A stretch of 64,000 bases of DNA from assembly GCA_018389105.1 (NCBI GenBank), contig JACATO010000684.1, forward strand, positions 248,001 through 312,000, read 5' to 3'. The notes under the pieces are model-generated. The model was not told the origin of the DNA. It saw only the letters and a list, made by a program, of their open reading frames with translations, and ran no database searches. Of the stretch, positions 1 to 13,400 are shown one piece after another. The DNA is from Nautilus pompilius (lineage: Eukaryota > Mollusca > Cephalopoda > Nautilida > Nautilidae). The position numbers and the translations under genes are program-made. Within the stretch, counting starts at the first letter, position 1. Each line of letters opens with the position of its first letter.

Positions 1-2900
1 CTTTTCTAGTTGACGTCCAGTCCATACCAACTTATCCCGCAGAAGTGATAAAGACTAGGCATTCCTCCAGCGTTTTTCTTCCTTTCTTAGAATATGCATT
101 GTTTCAAAGCTTCTTTATTTTCTTTCTAAAAACTGATCAGTTACAAACACACAACAACTGTAGCTATTTCAGAAACTGTGCACCAAAGCCTGCATTGTGT
201 TAACACGCACAATGGCTACGTTTTAATATTTAGTTTCAATGCTAAAACAACGAATAACCAATTGATCTGCCTCTAAACAGCTTATGGTGGATTATTTTCA
301 TGGTGGAATGTCCATTTCTTGAACCAAGAACAGATAACCTAGAATCTTGTTGTATTTAAGTCTTCTGTTAAGTATTCTAGTGTTTTATACCTTATTAAGT
401 TGGATTTTTTGGTGGTGGTTGTTTTATGTATGTGTGGGGGAAAGGGTCCTAAGCTGTATATACTGCGGATAGATCAGTAAAATTGGTTGCATTATTAAAT
501 AATTTTTATAGTACAAGACAAAAGTGCAGCTGAATGATGGCAGAATTCATTTAGATGTTGAGGTGTTTCAGCATATATCTATGCACTAGCAGCTATAATT
601 GTGGCCTTACTAATCAAATAATTCATCAAAGATAAAGGAAGATACATACATTGATGAAAAAAGTTACATGTGATAAAGGTTTTTAAATGGTTGGATTCTC
701 CAGCAGCCATTTGCTTATTTACAGAGAAATATTTCATTGGTAGGTCCAGTCTAATCAATAATCTCTGGCTGGAATGGGGAGAGTTAAACAGTTGTTAGTA
801 GATGGATGAGATTACCAGCATTTAGCAAAATTGTTAATCGTGCAACCATTAATTAAAAATTGCAACAAACACTGACTATAACTAATAATAAATTAAGCTA
901 TTGATAAATTTTTGTGATCTAGCAAGACTTCTGTTAGATATTGCTTACGTGAACAATGTATTTGCTGTTGTGTGTGTGTGTGTGTGCATGTACATATATA
1001 AAACACACGCAAAAACTACAAAAGCTTTGTGATTTTGTAAGGAGTTTCTAATATTGATGACCAGCCATTTGAGAATAAACATTAGATGCTTTTACATTCT
1101 TCTTTCATTAAACTAGTTTGAGTTAATGGCTTTTTTAAAATAAAAAAATGGCTGTCTGAATTTTATATTTCTTTGCCTATTATAAAACTGTTTTGTTTAA
1201 AATTAGTGGAAGAGCAACCATAGATAAAGTGGAGGGATTTATCCCTGCCTTTTGCATGATAGACTATCTAGAACTTTAATTAGCCAACTTAGGGGGACTG
1301 GAGGTAAAACAAATGGAGACATGAGCTATGATAACCAGCAAGAGTGAAGTGAGTACTATGCTGATTGTCCACTGTCCTAAGTCTTATACTATGCATGTAA
1401 CCTTAAGCTAAATCTGATGGTTTTCCAGAAATCATCATTTAATGTCTGCTATATTTGTATGTGTACAAGAGTTTAATTGTAACAGTATGAAAGCTTTACC
1501 ATTTTTAAGAGATTACTGTATATATTGAAAGTGTTAGCAATTTTAGAATAAAAGAGGCTTATCTTAATTTACAGTCATGGTAAATTGTCAAGAGGTTATA
1601 AATTGGAATCTGTCCGGAGTTCTCAAGAGGAAAAAAAAAAAATAAAAAGGATGGATATCCAAAATACAGTGATGTTTCTTTAGCTTTCAACATTGATTTT
1701 AATCTGGTGGGTCCCAACATTGTTTGAACCTAGGGAGGGAGATCTGATGGCTGGAGGGTTCTGACAGAAATCACACTTGATAAATGAGTCCTTGCTGCTA
1801 AAAGGTCATAAGTTGTGTTCAGTCATCATTAGGGGCTTGTCTACCTGAGGAATGAAAAGCTTTCATCTGTAAAGATTTGGTTTACTTTTGTTTAATTAAT
1901 GGGAGGTGAAAGAAAGAATTTTGAATTTGTTTTTACATCAATACACTAAAAATTGAATTTTAAAAGAAGCTGGTAAACATTTTACTTAAAATTAATATGG
2001 CTGCTGATCTTACTGTAAGATCTTTACTGTGCTTGCTTTCTCCTCATCTTAAAATTGAACTTAAGTCTTATTTGTAAAAAAAAAAAAAACTAGAACTGTA
2101 TTTTTTATTTTTGAGATAATAAAAGGAGCAATGATAACAAATTTGGTTGTTCAGAGAATACAGATTTGACAAAGGCTCTCTCCACACTGTCTGTTAATGA
2201 TTTGCTATCAAATTCTTTGCAGTTCTGGCTTTCTCCTAATACCTTCTTGGATTCCACTACCAGATTGTCTTAATTTACGATTATTTATACAGATGCTAGA
2301 TTCTCTGTCAGCTAACCAAGACCAGCAAGCCATTCCTAGATAGTTTCTCTGGATACTCTTTATTGTTGCCCTGCGTTTACTGGCATGGACCCTGTTAAGG
2401 GGGAAACCTGTGTATTTTTCCAAGTGTGTTGGTAAACAGCCAGTATCTATTGATTCTGTTGGATGGTCAACATGGACCAATCAAAATATTTTACTTAGAT
2501 CTGTCAGACAATGGATGTCTGTGAGGTTACAGTTTGCAGCATGGATATGTTTTTACAGTGGTCATTGGATTCTTCCCTGGTATCTAGTTAGTCAAGATAA
2601 AGACATTTTTAATGTCAATTTTCTTTTAAAATATATATTGGTGGTCATAAATTTGTTAGCTTTTTTTTATTCACTGCAAATCATTAATAGAATTATAGTG
2701 CGCTGACATTTTGGAAGAAGATTACACTCGAACATCTCTTTTGATGCGAGTGACTGGAACAGAAACTCGTTAATTATTTAAATTAGTTAATTTTGTTGTT
2801 GTTGTTGTTATCTTCAGGTGCTTTGTTAATGAATAATTATAATACTAATAATAATTGGAAACTTTATAATTAAATTATATATAAACATAATTAGGAAAAT

Positions 2901-2970
2901 GTCTGGTGGCCCATTGGTTAGTTCATGTGCATCTGAAGCAAGAAGTCATGGGCTTAAAACCATTTCTTAA
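2901..2970 (+). repeat. tRNA-derived SINE-like fragment
   Basis: The sequence has an A-box-like TGGCCCATTGGTTAG followed about 40 bases later by a degraded B-box-like GGGCTTAAAACC. That layout matches the polymerase III promoter of tRNA-derived SINEs. No intact tRNA cloverleaf or clear 3' tail is visible, so this is a degraded retroposed fragment at best. Confidence 0.35.
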
Positions 2971-4314
2971 TAAATATATTCAGAAGGATATTTCAGAGAA
3001 CATTTAGGACAATTAACTAACTACATTTTTATCAGGAAGCCAAGGCAGTTAATCAGCCTTATCCTGAAGACAGTCACTGGAAATATCTCATGTAATTAGA
3101 ACATAATACTACATATAAGTGTGGCAGAAAGAACATTTGAAAATATTGTGATGGTTTATAATCTCTCACTGATTTATCCTTATTAGCTCCAACCTGAAAC
3201 TGGTAGAAACTAAATAAGAAATTAGTGCCCTTATCAAAGAGCTGTATAAAAAATATTACCATAATATATTAAATTTTATTTGTAATTTGTTTTTTAGTAG
3301 GTTTTGTAATATCATTGTTAATAAGTAAATTTGAAAAGGAGTAAATTATTATATACATTCTTTATATTGCAAACTCTGTTAGAAAATAGATTAATAACAA
3401 AAAAAAATTATATATCTTTACTTAAAAATTGTCTTAATAATTTAGTAACTGCAGTAATATTATAAATTACATCGATAATTAATTATTCTTGGAAAACAAA
3501 TGTATATCTTAATTTTAGAATAGCGATTGCCGGAATAATAATTCAGAAAATAGGTAAATTAGGTTAGAAGCAATTGTGAATAATCTGAATGTTTTTACTC
3601 CAAATATCTGCAGATAATGGCTTTATCTTGTATCCAGACAACTAGTATGTGAACCAGGAATAATATATTTGTATGAAAATTAATCAGAAGATTTCCTTGC
3701 CTAATTTATGAAACCAAGATGATTGTGGAAAATGAGCCATGAATCTTGTCTGTAATTTCTAAGAATTTTTCCCATTGCCATTTCTTCTGATGACTGATTT
3801 CATTTCCTTATCACAGAGGCAGTAAAACATTGTTAGCAGCCAGAGAGTTGGTGGGGATTGTGGCAGCAGGGTCCAGTCAATTTGATTGAATGTGGTTTCT
3901 GTTTCTGTCTCTCAGTAACCTCTTCGATCAAGCAGAAATGTGCTTCAGATTTTAGGCTCTGCTGCTCAGATAGGCTAGTGTAGAGTTTATCATTTTCTGG
4001 ATCCAGGAGCAGCATCTCTGTAAAGTGATCTTGCCAGATATGATGATGATGAGACAGAAAACCCTCTGCCATGAGGATGTTTCACATGACTGAGCTTGGC
4101 CATCTCCTGGTTCATGGGTTGGAGAGATTGGAAAATAACTGGCATACAGAACCTGATTGCCTGCTTTCTTCTTTTCTCTCCTTCCACTCTTTCTCCCCTT
4201 TTTTAGTGCCTGCTGACTTTTACAATTTCTTTTCAGCTGTGAATGAAGGGGCTAATCTGCTTATTCGTTGTGTCTCTTTTAAATGCTGGTCCTCTGCCAT
4301 TTTGGTTATTAGGT

Positions 4315-4377
4315 GCACACACGCACACACACACACACTCACACACACACTCCACACACACACACACACTCTCACAC
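4315..4377. repeat. CA microsatellite
   Basis: An interrupted (CA)n tract with CACT interruptions. It accounts for the His/Thr/Leu-rich part of a 146-codon open frame over 4071-4511, which is therefore not treated as a gene. Confidence 0.9.
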
Positions 4378-7300
4378 TAAAATGTTTAGTTTATTTTATA
4401 CTTTATTCTATTTTCACTCTGAAAATCGCTGCACAAATGTTTTGTTATTTATTGAAATTTTACAATTTTACCACATTTTGTAATCTCGGTACTGACCGTA
4501 TCAGGAAATAATGGCTTATAACAACAGCATTCTTCTGTTACTCAGCACAGTATACTTTTATTGAATAGAAGGCCTTTTATTTAGCCCCTCACGTGCCCTG
4601 TCTGTCGTGTGGTGGACGAGATCCCAGGATTTTTGGTTAGGCGGCACCAGTGCACCCTGGAGATGGTTATATGATTGAGGGTTTCTTTTTTTCCACAAAC
4701 AGAACAGCTGCTGTATTTCACACAAAGACAGACTCCGGTATCTGCTAATCCTCTTACAAACTAGGTGTTCCTTAAAGGGAGCTCTTCACTTCTCTGAATC
4801 ACCTTACCCATCTTTAATCTCTTGATAAACTTGAGGGTGGGGAAGATTTGATAGAAAAATGAACTCTGTGCTTGACCCTGGTATGTTCCCTTTTCACCTA
4901 ACGGGGCAAAGTAGACCACCAACATCTCTGTAGAGAATGCTTTTTAAAGGGTTTATATGAGGCCCTTCTTTTTATTTCTCTCTTAGGCTTTTATTGATAC
5001 ATATTTTTCTTAATGTCTGTAAGATTTTTCCATTTTTTTTTGGTATCATTTGAGGAAATGCTTAGTATTTTTTCTCATGAACACATCCTTACTACGGACA
5101 TCTACCATAGTCCGTGCTGCTTTGTTTAAAAAGGGAACTTTCCAAGTCAGACAGTGAGGATGGCTAATATAGAACTCTTAAGCTAATGATAAAAATGAAC
5201 AAAAACCAAAAAAAAAATAAAATAAATATATTAAGACCCATAATTGGGAGAATCAGATTAAAGAAAAGATGAAGATACTATAATTTGGGAGAATTAAACA
5301 ATTGTCTTTCAATTATACATTATATTGTCTTCATCTCTTCTCATTTATTTTCTCTAATTTTACACTATAGTATCATTTCTTTAAAATCTAAAATTGGTCA
5401 ATATTATTTTAATTTAATTCTTCAAAAAATGTATCATTATTTTAAGATTAATATAATTAACTATTTCATTAGAAATTTTTAATTTTTCACTTTGTTTATT
5501 TGCATGCAGAACAGAAGTTATGGCCTTTGTTCTCTTATTCCCCAGAATATCGTATATTTACTAATCAGTCAGAAATGTCGCATCTCATAAGGGTTATCTA
5601 TGAATACAAAAAGAGACAACAGTTTTCTTCTTCTTTCTCTTTTTTTCAAAATTCTTCTGCAGCAGCTGTTTACGGTGACATGGATACATTAAGATTTAGA
5701 GAAAAGCTAGCTCCTAAGAGCTCTGGTAGACAGGGTCAGAATAGAAAGTTTTTAGGAATGTATTATCTGTAGAGGGAAGTTGTCACACACAAAAGTAGTA
5801 GCTGAATTAATGACTGTTGAAATCTGCAGTGTAGTAGTTTTGGTTAGATAAAAGAGGCCTATAAAAATCGGAATAGTCAGCCATTAATGGCTGATGGATG
5901 GCCATGTGACCTTCATACATCAACCAAAGACTACTTATTGTTGATGAGAGAGCAACATTAGTATATGAAAGAAAAGTGAAAGAAGCCGTCTACATGCCTA
6001 GTATTGAAGTTTGTAAAATAAAATCCAGGAACTCTTGATTGGAGAGGTTTAGATATCCCAAAAGGGTGTAACATGTAAGCGGGCAAACCAACAAGACCAC
6101 CTAGAGACCAGCAGATGGCGGGGTTCAGATGGGTCAGCTTGCACCATTGTAAAAATATCACTAGCAGATAAAACCAACACTAATATTTGCAAAGTCTGCT
6201 GATAGGGGATTAATTCTGAGACAAGCTAGACAATGGTGGGGGGTATTCTGAAATGAACCACTTTATGTAAAACAATTAATATAGAATATAGAGAGATTCC
6301 AAAAAATACCAAGATGATATAAAAATAAAATTGTGGAATGTTCTACTTGACAGCCCGGGTGCTAAATACAAGGTGTTGTGAGTGTTAAAGTTTATTTAAA
6401 GACGTGTAACAGAATCATCATCTGAAAGAAAAAAAATGGAAAAGAAATGAGCTGTTTTCTTAGAATCATTGGGTTTTATAGTATCTCTGGAATCCATACC
6501 ATAGAAAATCTAGTTACTAGTATATGGTAAACATGAGACCTTTAAAGAAAAATGGGTGAGTGGTGGCACCATGGATGATTTCTAAGCTGCCATCTTTAGA
6601 TGTAATAACTTCTTGATGGGAGGAAGATGTTAGCTGTTTGAGTAATGCGCCCACGGTGACATGACATTTTCAACTGGGAAGTGCCCCTTGACACATAAAA
6701 GGCAGGGGTAAAAACAAAAGAAAAGGCTAGTCCATTACTGCTGCTCAAAGAAACCCTTTAAAGGGACAAGTTAATAGCGCTGAACATTCACAGGCACTTT
6801 TATTATTTATATAGAGTAGAAAGATTAAAAGATTTAAAGATGGAAAAGGGATACAGATGTTAGGATAACAAGGGTTACTCCTTGGGAATGATGAAATGAC
6901 ACTCCCTTTCTCTCAAACTTTTTTTATCTGGAAAGTTTGAACTTTAGCGGTTACATTCATCTACACACTCTTTAAATATAAGATGGCAAGTTATTTTTAG
7001 GTTTTTGGGAGAGTTAAAATGTTTCATAGTAGGGAACTTTAATTTGTAATGCCACAGAAAAAAGAGAGAGAGAGAGAGAGACTACATAGTAGCAGCATCT
7101 ACGCAGGAGAAATGTGAAGAGTCTGTAGAACTGAATTTTTTTTTAAATCTCGAACATTTTTCCTGCTGTGTTCTGTTTTTCATAAAAAAAAATGTAATTC
7201 CACTGTGACAGTTTTATAGGCAGCAGATTTTGGCAGACTATCACAAGTAGCATAGTAGTATTGCCACTCAGCTCCTGACAGGATGGTTTTGCTTATGGAA

Positions 7301-10084
7301 ACCAATTTTGTTTAAGTAATAATGTGTAGTTTGTTGTGCATTCGAGAAAATAACTATACAAAAGAATATTGTGAAAAAAGAGAGAGAGAGAATCTAATGT
7401 TGTGAAAACTGATACAGGCAATAAGTATCCATGGCTAAACTAAGGGATAGATGAAATCATCCTGACAATCTCATTGAAAAACTGGTTTTGCTCGCTAAAG
7501 AAATGAACTTTGGCATTATATCTTTTCCACTCGTTTCTCATATATTTTTTCTTTTGCCACTCAGCTCCCCATTAGTAAATGGGCTACATCTATAGATACA
7601 TGGACCAATCTCAGATGCCATTTTAAGAGAACTAAGTGGGACATAAAGTACTTACAATCTTCCTTCCTTTTGTTTTGTTTTAAAAATCTTTTTAAAAGGC
7701 TTTACATCCATTTTTTTTAGAGAGAGAGAAACCAATTATCATCTCCCATATGGACCGAGACCCGGTTATAATGTTGCAAACAGTTTTCATTTCATAACAA
7801 AATTTTGCTATTGTTCGTTGAAAAGTAGTTGCATCATTTTTGCATTTTCCTGTTGGTATTATAGCTGTCTAGCAGGTTCAGAACCTGAGAATTTCGGGAT
7901 TGGTATAAGGCAGAGGTAGGAGAGAGATGATTTAGGATCGGGCTGATCTCGAAATCAAGGCGGAAAATTGCCAGGTCAGGGACAATAAAATCAGCTTCTC
8001 CAGGATGAAAAGAAGAAAAAAAAATAAGGAAGAGGAGGAGAGGAATATAAATTTGTGATTAGTCAGTTTTTAGCATTAGACGTCAGAAAAACAAGAAGCT
8101 AGGTTGTTCTTTTTACAAAAGAATATCCATTTAAAATTTTATATACTAAGGAATCAACTAGAATTATAATCCAGATCATCTGAAATCTGACCAATACTAC
8201 TGGCACAGATGCATTCATAAAAATACACTGAATTTGCAAATTACTTAAAACTGGGCTTAAGGACAGATTAATGAACAAGTTTTGCGTCCTAAATATAACA
8301 CGATCTCAACAATAAGTTTTGCATACTAACTAATTCTCTCCGAGAACCAAGTATCAATGTCATCACTGCTCAGAAGAATATTTGTCTGAACTATTGCTTT
8401 TGGATTTTTCAAACTATTTTAATGTTAAAAGAATGTGGGCGCAGTGGAAAAGCAAAAAAAATGTTTAAATTTGTGGAAGCATTATTTTTATTCTGAAATT
8501 TAATGCCATCAGAACGTCTGGTGTAACAATTGTAGTACGCAATGTTATTTATAGAGGGGACCTTTTAAGGAGGCTAAACATGGTGATTGATTCTAAAAGC
8601 TTGGAATCATGAGACACTGACTTGTGTGGGACAGGAGTTGAAATTCTTATGATTAAGAGTGAAATACTAGGGTTGTTTCACGTTGATGTTGACTCCTAGC
8701 ACAATATTAACTTGGCATTGCCCTATGTGTATGATTTTGACTTCTGTGTTTTTATCTTCGCCTGTAGACCAGCTAATAAATTACTTGGTGACAATGTACA
8801 TCTCAGAGAACAAGCAACTGTAATTAATAAATAACATCATTTTCCAGAGTTTTCATATTGGCACTGAAATGTTTGGTAGACCCTTTCCACGTTTCTTTAC
8901 TTTTGATTTAAATGTTTAAAAATTTTGTGGAGATTTAGTTGTTGAAGTTTAAGTCATTTCCTCCAGCTTCCACAATTGAATGTATTGCATGTGAGAGAGA
9001 GAGAGAGAGCTTTGTCATCATCATCATCTACTTCATTTTGAATAATCATGTTTACCTTTTACTGTGTAGATCTGAATTTTGTTGAACTTGTGAATTAAAA
9101 AAATTCTGGCCAGTGCTTATTTATTTACCTATTAATAGTGAGTGTGAATTATGGTTGATTATGCATATTCAAATCCATATTGCTAATAACTAAGGGGTAA
9201 TAATTGTATCTCTTTGTGATCCGATGGGATATTTTGTCATTGTTGGTACATATTACTCCATCAAGGATTTTACCTGGTGCTTGACAGCAGTATTCCAGTT
9301 TATTTATATTTGTTGTTTGTTCTCATGCTGTATCTCCATGCACCAGTTGTTAAAGACTCCCAAGCTTACTGGGTCTGCTGACCTTTTCTTCACTCTGTAA
9401 TTATTAGTTGAACAGTGTGCAGTGGTTAGATAAGGGGCACCGAGATTTGATTTATTTACTAGGAACTAGAAGACAATAGATTCAGCATGGAATTGCAGAT
9501 GAAAAGGTTTTGTTTAGTAGTGAAAAGAATTGTTGAACTGCATCTTTGCACCTCTTTTTTTAAAAAAAAATTGAAGCCAACTAAATACAGGTCAGGTGTT
9601 ACAGAATGTCATCAGAGGGGATCCAAGTAACTGATTTAAAACTCAGTCCTGTTGATGATACTTTGCTCTTTAATCCAAGAAAAAACTTTAAAAAAAAACT
9701 AACTAAATATAAATAATTTTAATGCCAAAAAAACTACAAGATAATTTATTACAAATAATCATGTTAGAATCTATTTTAAAATATTGTCTAGGTGTTTTGA
9801 CTGTTTTTGAATATGGTCGGTACACAGCAAAGAAGAATATATAGTTAAGAAGGGTTAATTGGGAACCTTTAGATTGGATAGCGAAGTAAATGCAGACAGA
9901 GAGACATGTACATGTAAAGCAAATGGCAAGCATTTGAAATAGAAATGAGAAATACAAGCAGTATTTATCATTATGAACTCCTGTAGATTTTGCTTATTTA
10001 TTTCTGTACTCAAATTAACTGTGTGATATTATGGTAAAACAACAAAAATATTTGTTTGAAAATCAATATGCTTAAGAATGGTGG

Positions 10085-10456
10085 AATGTTATATTCACCA
10101 ACTTGGTTATAGAGGGCATAAAGAAGAAACCCCTTCAGTCCAATAGGAACGAAATGCTTTGAATGGCTTTGGTCTGAGAACATGTTTGGCAAGACTCCTG
10201 AGTATTGGTCTGTACTCTCTGATGACTCCAGGTTTCTGAAGGTCACACCTTGGTATAGGAAATCCAACAAAAGTTTCCAACCCCACTCTTTTTAGCCCAT
10301 GGGCTACAATCCGGCTTGGTGGAAAGGCAGTTGTTTGTCAGAAGGATATCTCAGAGGCTCTTCATGCTGAAAAAAAGTCTGCTTCTCTTTATTTGCCATT
10401 TTATGCAACAAATTAACATACAGCATCACAGGTAACTAAATTATTATGGCAGGGCA
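10085..10456 (+). mobile_element. Degraded Tc1-like transposon fragment (same family as 37948-38682)
   Basis: One frame reads ENMFGKTPEYW followed by LSDDSRF, matching the Tc1-like transposase segment around the first catalytic Asp (usually SDESRF). The 3' end, ATTATTATGGCAGGGCAT, is the same terminal sequence as in the copy at 37948-38682, and CCAATxGxAC and TTTGGCA segments are also shared. The left terminus is not recognisable, so the left boundary is approximate. The copy is non-functional. Confidence 0.65.
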
Positions 10457-13400
10457 TTCATATATATTATATATATAAAACTTGTGTGAAGCAAAACATT
10501 CCCCTCCTCCAGAATGTTTCATTCATTTGTAAATACTGTACATTTGAGAAACTTAATGTGTTTTGTAAAATCTTTCTTGTGCGTCTACTCCTGGAGTGAA
10601 AACATAATGTGACAAAATTACTATCTCACGTTGAAAACTGCCTGTTCAGCAAGGAATAATTAATGACTTGGTTTCTTGAATAATTTTCTTTTTCTTTCAG
10701 TACTGAATAACTGTTCTGTACAAATCTCACCAAAGTCACCCATCAGGCTTTAGATGGAATATATATATATATTCTGTTTCTTATATCATCTGTTTAACTT
10801 CAGTACTGTTCTTTAAATGTCTACACCTATTAATTGTGCTCCAATTTTTCTACTTTGATCTTCATTTTGCTATGTTACTTTGGTGCAGAGAATCTGTTAG
10901 TTGGAAATAAAACGAATAGATTGAACAAATATTTTGTTGATATCATTACTATAACATTTCCAAAATCGTGATTTTCAACTGAAATGATGTGGCAATTAAA
11001 TTTACCTGGAACGGCTTACCAAAGCAGGTAGAAGGCACATGGCCTATCATTTAACCTGGTTGCTGAAGACTGGGAATAATATATGAAACATGGTTGTTTT
11101 TTTGTTTTTTTTAAACTATTAATGATGAAGTGGTTGAAAGAGCTCAAGATAACCATCTTATGTTTATAACTAGTGTATCAGCAACATTATTACATAAGTT
11201 TTAAAAATCTCTCATACTTTCTGTATATGTGGTAAAATTATTTTGTTGATATATTTTGATTGATTGTGGACTGTTGCAGTCAAGTCGCTGGTTTTAGTGA
11301 GATAACCGAAACAATTTGCAAAATGTAAGAATAAATAGCTATAACGCATTTTTGCTTCAGCAGGCTCAATATTTCAATATTATCTGTTTTAGTTACAGCG
11401 AATTTTTGCAGCTGTGATTTTCTTATCACCTTCAGACATCAGAGAGCTGTTTTTTTGTGCGTGTGGTAAGATTAACTCAAAGGAGATTTGATCAAGGTAG
11501 TCTGAGCTGTCTCCAACATGTCAGGTGTACCAGTCTGCTATGTATCACACTACTACTAGCAACACTTGTCAGCAGACGTCAGTACATTTGTGTTGGATTA
11601 ATAGGTTAGGGGTAGGATAAGAAAAGTTGGGTGGGTGGATGTCAGTTTTTATACACAGTTTGATGCATTTGCTCTCAGGGGGGGTTCTTATTTGCTGATA
11701 TGGAAGCTAAAACCGGATTTGACAGTTACCATAAATTATGCAGTGGCATGCATGCGTTTCTGATATCTTGTCCTGGGCAAGACTTCTGTTTTCTTTTTTT
11801 TTGTTGTTGTTGTTGAGCAAGTTATCAAATTGTTCAGGCTGAAAACTTGGTCCAGTGACTTCATAAATTCATCATACTGCCAGCCACAGTCTAAATCTCA
11901 TTCACATAATATACTGCATGCTACAATTTATCACGGACAGACTGCGGTTAAAGCTGCTCTGTATTGAAATGAAATAGCTAACTTTGCTCACACGATGACC
12001 ACTTCTGTTGGTTTAAGCATTGAATATAAAAGAATCAGATTTAAATTTTAACCAAAAAAGGAGGTAAAAATGGTGGAATGAGCACAAAACAAAATGGAGA
12101 TTTTCAAATTATAGATAATGATTTTCTAAATGAGCAGAGGTGGCTTGTAACTGCCATTATTTGCTTTCTCGTTGCTTTGTTCTGGTTTTAAACATGGCCA
12201 ACACTAAGTGTTCAGATAAAATACAAGATGTGTTAACAGCTTTCTGGGGGGTGGGAGAGAGAAGAAAACAAATCCCCTGCATTTTAGAACTGAGTAGAAT
12301 AATATAGCTTAGGGAATTCTTCCTTTATTTTCGTTGTCTAGAAATGGTTAATCTTTTTCATTCAAAACATTTTTCTTTTCCCTTTGTTAGTCAGATCGTT
12401 GAATTCTTTTGTTACTAACTTCCTTCAGCTCGATGCCAGAACGCTCATTCTCCCTACAGTAGTCACTGGTACTAACCAGTAAAGGTTCTAAAACCATTAA
12501 TGTTTTTTCTTCTTTCTTCCTAGCTCATGATAGCTTTAAATTGTGTGATTATAAGACATTGCTGCGCAGTTTTACTTACTTACTTATTTTATAGCAGCCC
12601 ACAGCAAGTCTGGGAAGGATTTTAGGCAATTTTACTTGAAACACCCGTTAAGGATAACCAAGGTGTATGCTCACGTTCACTGGGTAAATAAGTTGTTTTC
12701 ATCAGGGGCCTCTAGTGGGTGCTGTGAGTACAGAACTGGAAGGTTTTATTGATAACAAAATTGACTTGGAAAAATTGGAAATATTTCTGTTTTCTCTGTG
12801 AATTCTCGTTAGACTCAAAATGAAAGACGATACGGGATTTTCTTTTTTCTTTTTGTGATAAGAAAATCTGAAAATTGCTGCTGCTATATGCTATAGTTTC
12901 TGGTCGCTTGAACCTATCTAATCACTCTTCATCTCTTGAGTTATGCATTACAAATTCTTACCAACTATTAGGAATAGTTATTTAAAAGGAACGTTATAAT
13001 GAGTTTAGTGAATGTATAACAGTTCATGAAATGGTCATTTTATCATTTCATCACTACAAAAATGATACCATCATGGTACATTATATAGTGGGGTGTAGTT
13101 AATGTAGCCAAACCTTGTATCTCTAACTAAAAAAAAAAGCAGCTAGCCATGTATGGTTGGTACCTTAATGTTTGTTAAAGTTGATCTGCTCAGAAAACTG
13201 AAATGTTTTGTTACCTGAGAATGTCTTAAATGCTGTGCTATTTATTGCTGACTACTTGCACAAGTACGATATAATACACAAAATGTACATCTCTGTATTT
13301 GAAAACCAGGATAGAAAATCAGTTTTATTGGAGTGGAAGAATCTGTTCATAAAACCCCAGATGATGCAGTAAAATATGGACAGGAAGCCATATTGCTTTA

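Larger units (their letters stand above)
1..10084. other. Non-coding AT-rich DNA, no recognisable gene
   Basis: I read both strands and saw no exon with a recognisable domain, no RNA gene and no complete mobile element. The stretch holds short simple repeats (TG near 970-986, CA near 4315-4377, GA near 7062-7080 and 8995-9009), long A and T runs, and one tRNA-SINE-like fragment at 2901-2970. It could be intergenic DNA or part of a long upstream intron of the cadherin gene. Confidence 0.6.

Noticed and set aside
2725..2752. Small hairpin CACTCG...CGAGTG
   Set aside because: The stem is only six base pairs plus a few more and is expected by chance in a window of this size.
4071..4511. 146-codon + strand open frame
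   Set aside because: Part of it is a translated CA microsatellite (HTHTLTHT-type residues), and the rest has no recognised domain or splice signals.
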